Assembly (NCBI GenBank): GCA_012033095.1
Contig: JAAUPO010000113.1
Span: forward strand, 1-7,196
Direction: 5' to 3'
DNA: 7,196 nt
Source of the DNA: Synechococcaceae cyanobacterium RL_1_2
GTDB lineage: Bacteria; Cyanobacteriota; Cyanobacteriia; Cyanobacteriales; JAAUPO01
Shown: piece after piece, positions 6,080 to 7,196 of the stretch
Numbering within the stretch: the stretch's first letter is position 1
How the letters are laid out: each line of letters starts with the position of its first letter
The notes under the pieces: model-generated
Told to the model about the DNA's origin: nothing
Seen by the model: the letters and a program-made list of their open reading frames with translations, nothing else
The model's database searches: none
Position numbers and translations under genes: made by a program

Positions 6080-6829
6080 TCAAAGTGATTCGACTAGGGA
6101 AGATAAATGTTGTAGCCCCATTAAGGTTATGCGATCGCTTTGCTGGGCAACGTTTTTTTCTATTTCTGTGTTATAACCCCAATTAACCAAATACAGTTGC
6201 ACCTCATTAAGGGCTGGTTCTTGGGTAATTTTAAGTAGCGTTGGTAAACGATCCTCGACAAAAGTAAGTTGACCATAGGTTGGCTTGAGCTTTAACAAAA
6301 GTTCTACCTTGGATTGATTTTGCTCTTTGCCAAAAATGTGTTGGGGGGGAATGTTTAAATTTTCCCTCGCTAAAATTGTTTTCACAAAACGCGCTTCTTT
6401 AGTGGTAATGATATAAATCTCCACTGGGAAATCAAGCAAACGACGTAATGTTTTGGGAATCTGGGGATAAAAATCATGTAAGTTTAACCACGCATCTAAG
6501 TTGTGCATGATGCTCTCATCCCTGACCTGATCGAGCATAGCCATTATTTGGTGTGCTGTAATTTGATCCCGTTCTAAAATTTCATCCCTAACCCGATCCC
6601 AATCAGATAAAATCTCGTTGGAACCATAGCCTAAGGCTAAAGCCCTTAAAATTAGTGGCATTTCCCATCCCGTATGAATCACCGATCGCAACTGATAAAA
6701 AGCGGCGGCCCAATCTGGATCTATCGCTACCCCCCACACAGTGCGATAAACGATGGAGCTAGAAGCAAAATATTCCCTTAAACCGTTACAGATAACCCCA
6801 TCAAAATCAAACGCGATCGCTCGTTTCAT
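6080..6829 (-). CDS. HAD-superfamily hydrolase / phosphatase-like protein
   Basis: Soluble protein of 249 residues with the haloacid dehalogenase fold, probably a Mg-dependent phosphatase of unknown substrate. Motif I is at the very N-terminus: AFDFDGVI with nucleophile D8 and general acid/base D10. The region about 15-125 is a helical cap of the kind inserted after motif I. Motif II is IITTKE (T142 or T143), the motif III lysine is probably K174 (NQSKVELL), and motif IV is FVEDRLPTL with E192/D193. All expected catalytic positions are present. The start is ATG at 6829; a TTG three codons upstream (6838) is possible but would only add MWL before the conserved strand. No Shine-Dalgarno sequence is clear. 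A -10-like TATGAT lies at 6870-6865 on this strand without a convincing -35. The gene is convergent with cysE, with repeats on both sides, so context gives no clue to the substrate. Confidence 0.85.
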   Translation of the reverse strand: MKRAIAFDFDGVICNGLREYFASSSIVYRTVWGVAIDPDWAAAFYQLRSVIHTGWEMPLILRALALGYGSNEILSDWDRVRDEILERDQITAHQIMAMLDQVRDESIMHNLDAWLNLHDFYPQIPKTLRRLLDFPVEIYIITTKEARFVKTILARENLNIPPQHIFGKEQNQSKVELLLKLKPTYGQLTFVEDRLPTLLKITQEPALNEVQLYLVNWGYNTEIEKNVAQQSDRITLMGLQHLSSLVESL

Positions 6830-6929
6830 AAGCCACAATAAATTTTTCCCATGGTAGTCTAGCCATCATAACCAATAAACCTTTTTATTCTGGTTCTGGA
6901 CAAGGATTAGATACCATAAAGCCTGTTAT

Positions 6930-7107
6930 ATAGAACCCATTTGAGATCTTGATCTTGAACAATAAGGCTTTCAGGTATATCGCTTTCAACGGTCAATACA
7001 CAGTAAGACTTGAGTGGAAAAACCTTAATCAAAATGAACCTGATCAGCATTAAATCAATACAGTTCAAGCATTACAAATCTACCGATAGATACCAAATGG
7101 GTTCTAT
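6930..7107. mobile_element. 178-bp MITE-like element with ATAGAACCCATTTG terminal inverted repeats
   Basis: ATAGAACCCATTTG (6930-6943) is perfectly inverted as CAAATGGGTTCTAT (7094-7107). Continuing inwards, the arms match at 18 of 20 positions (ATCT / AGAT). The interior is AT-rich with no convincing ORF. This element fills the middle of the gene-free stretch 6830-7196. The stretch 6830-6929 upstream of the HAD gene shows nothing beyond a possible -10 box. No transposase and no clear target duplication are visible, so mobility is inference. Confidence 0.6.
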
Positions 7108-7108
7108 C

Positions 7109-7178
7109 GGACTTACGCCCAAGCCTCCCAAATACCCCAACGATGGTGGACTTGCTTGAAGGATTATCCCCAAATATA
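7109..7178 (-). mobile_element. Diverged partial copy of the GGACTTACG-family repeat
   Basis: Starts with GGACTTACG and shares GGACTTGCTTGAA and TCCCCAAATAT, in order and spacing, with the reverse complement of the complete element at 3803-3925. Similarity fades after about 7178, so the copy is either truncated or highly diverged there. It begins two bases after the 178-bp element ends. The window stops at 7196, so the right-hand side cannot be judged. Confidence 0.6.
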
Positions 7179-7196
7179 GTCAATTTAATTTACTAT

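Overview
This window is cyanobacterial chromosome. The palindrome GCGATCGC (HIP1, the hallmark cyanobacterial repeat) occurs at least eight times (210, 1317, 1851, 2509, 2997, 3512, 6131, 6813). The proteins resemble conserved cyanobacterial families: a DUF3084 membrane/coiled-coil protein, a DppB-type permease and a cyanobacterial-style serine acetyltransferase. I cannot fix the genus from sequence alone.

Layout, left to right: the 3' two thirds of aspS (aspartyl-tRNA synthetase, + strand); a DUF3084 gene (+); a 314-base spacer with two repeat elements and a 12-bp iterated motif; a cytochrome b561-like membrane gene (+); a 405-base spacer with two miniature repeat elements; a DppB-type ABC transporter permease (+); cysE (+); a repeat and hairpin spacer; a HAD-family hydrolase (- strand, convergent with cysE); and a 367-base right-hand spacer with two more repeat elements running to the window edge. 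The genes do not form an obvious operon. They are housekeeping or accessory singletons (translation, cysteine synthesis, membrane electron transfer, peptide-type transport) separated by repeat-rich spacers.

Two things stand out. First, three of the six genes (aspS, DUF3084, permease) are broken by single-base indels, five in all, mostly in homopolymers. In each case the family-typical protein resumes exactly in the neighbouring frame, so each is annotated as one gene with a lesion. Because aspS is normally essential, base-calling or assembly error is the simplest explanation. Second, every large spacer carries MITE-like elements: a GGACTTACG-ended family (one complete copy, two partial), a 121-bp element with GTGTTTGAAAAG ends, a 178-bp element with ATAGAACCCATTTG ends, and a 100-bp element present twice in direct orientation around the permease-cysE block. 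None encodes a transposase here. I found no CRISPR array, RNA gene, toxin-antitoxin pair or defence cassette, and no convincing undescribed multi-gene system.
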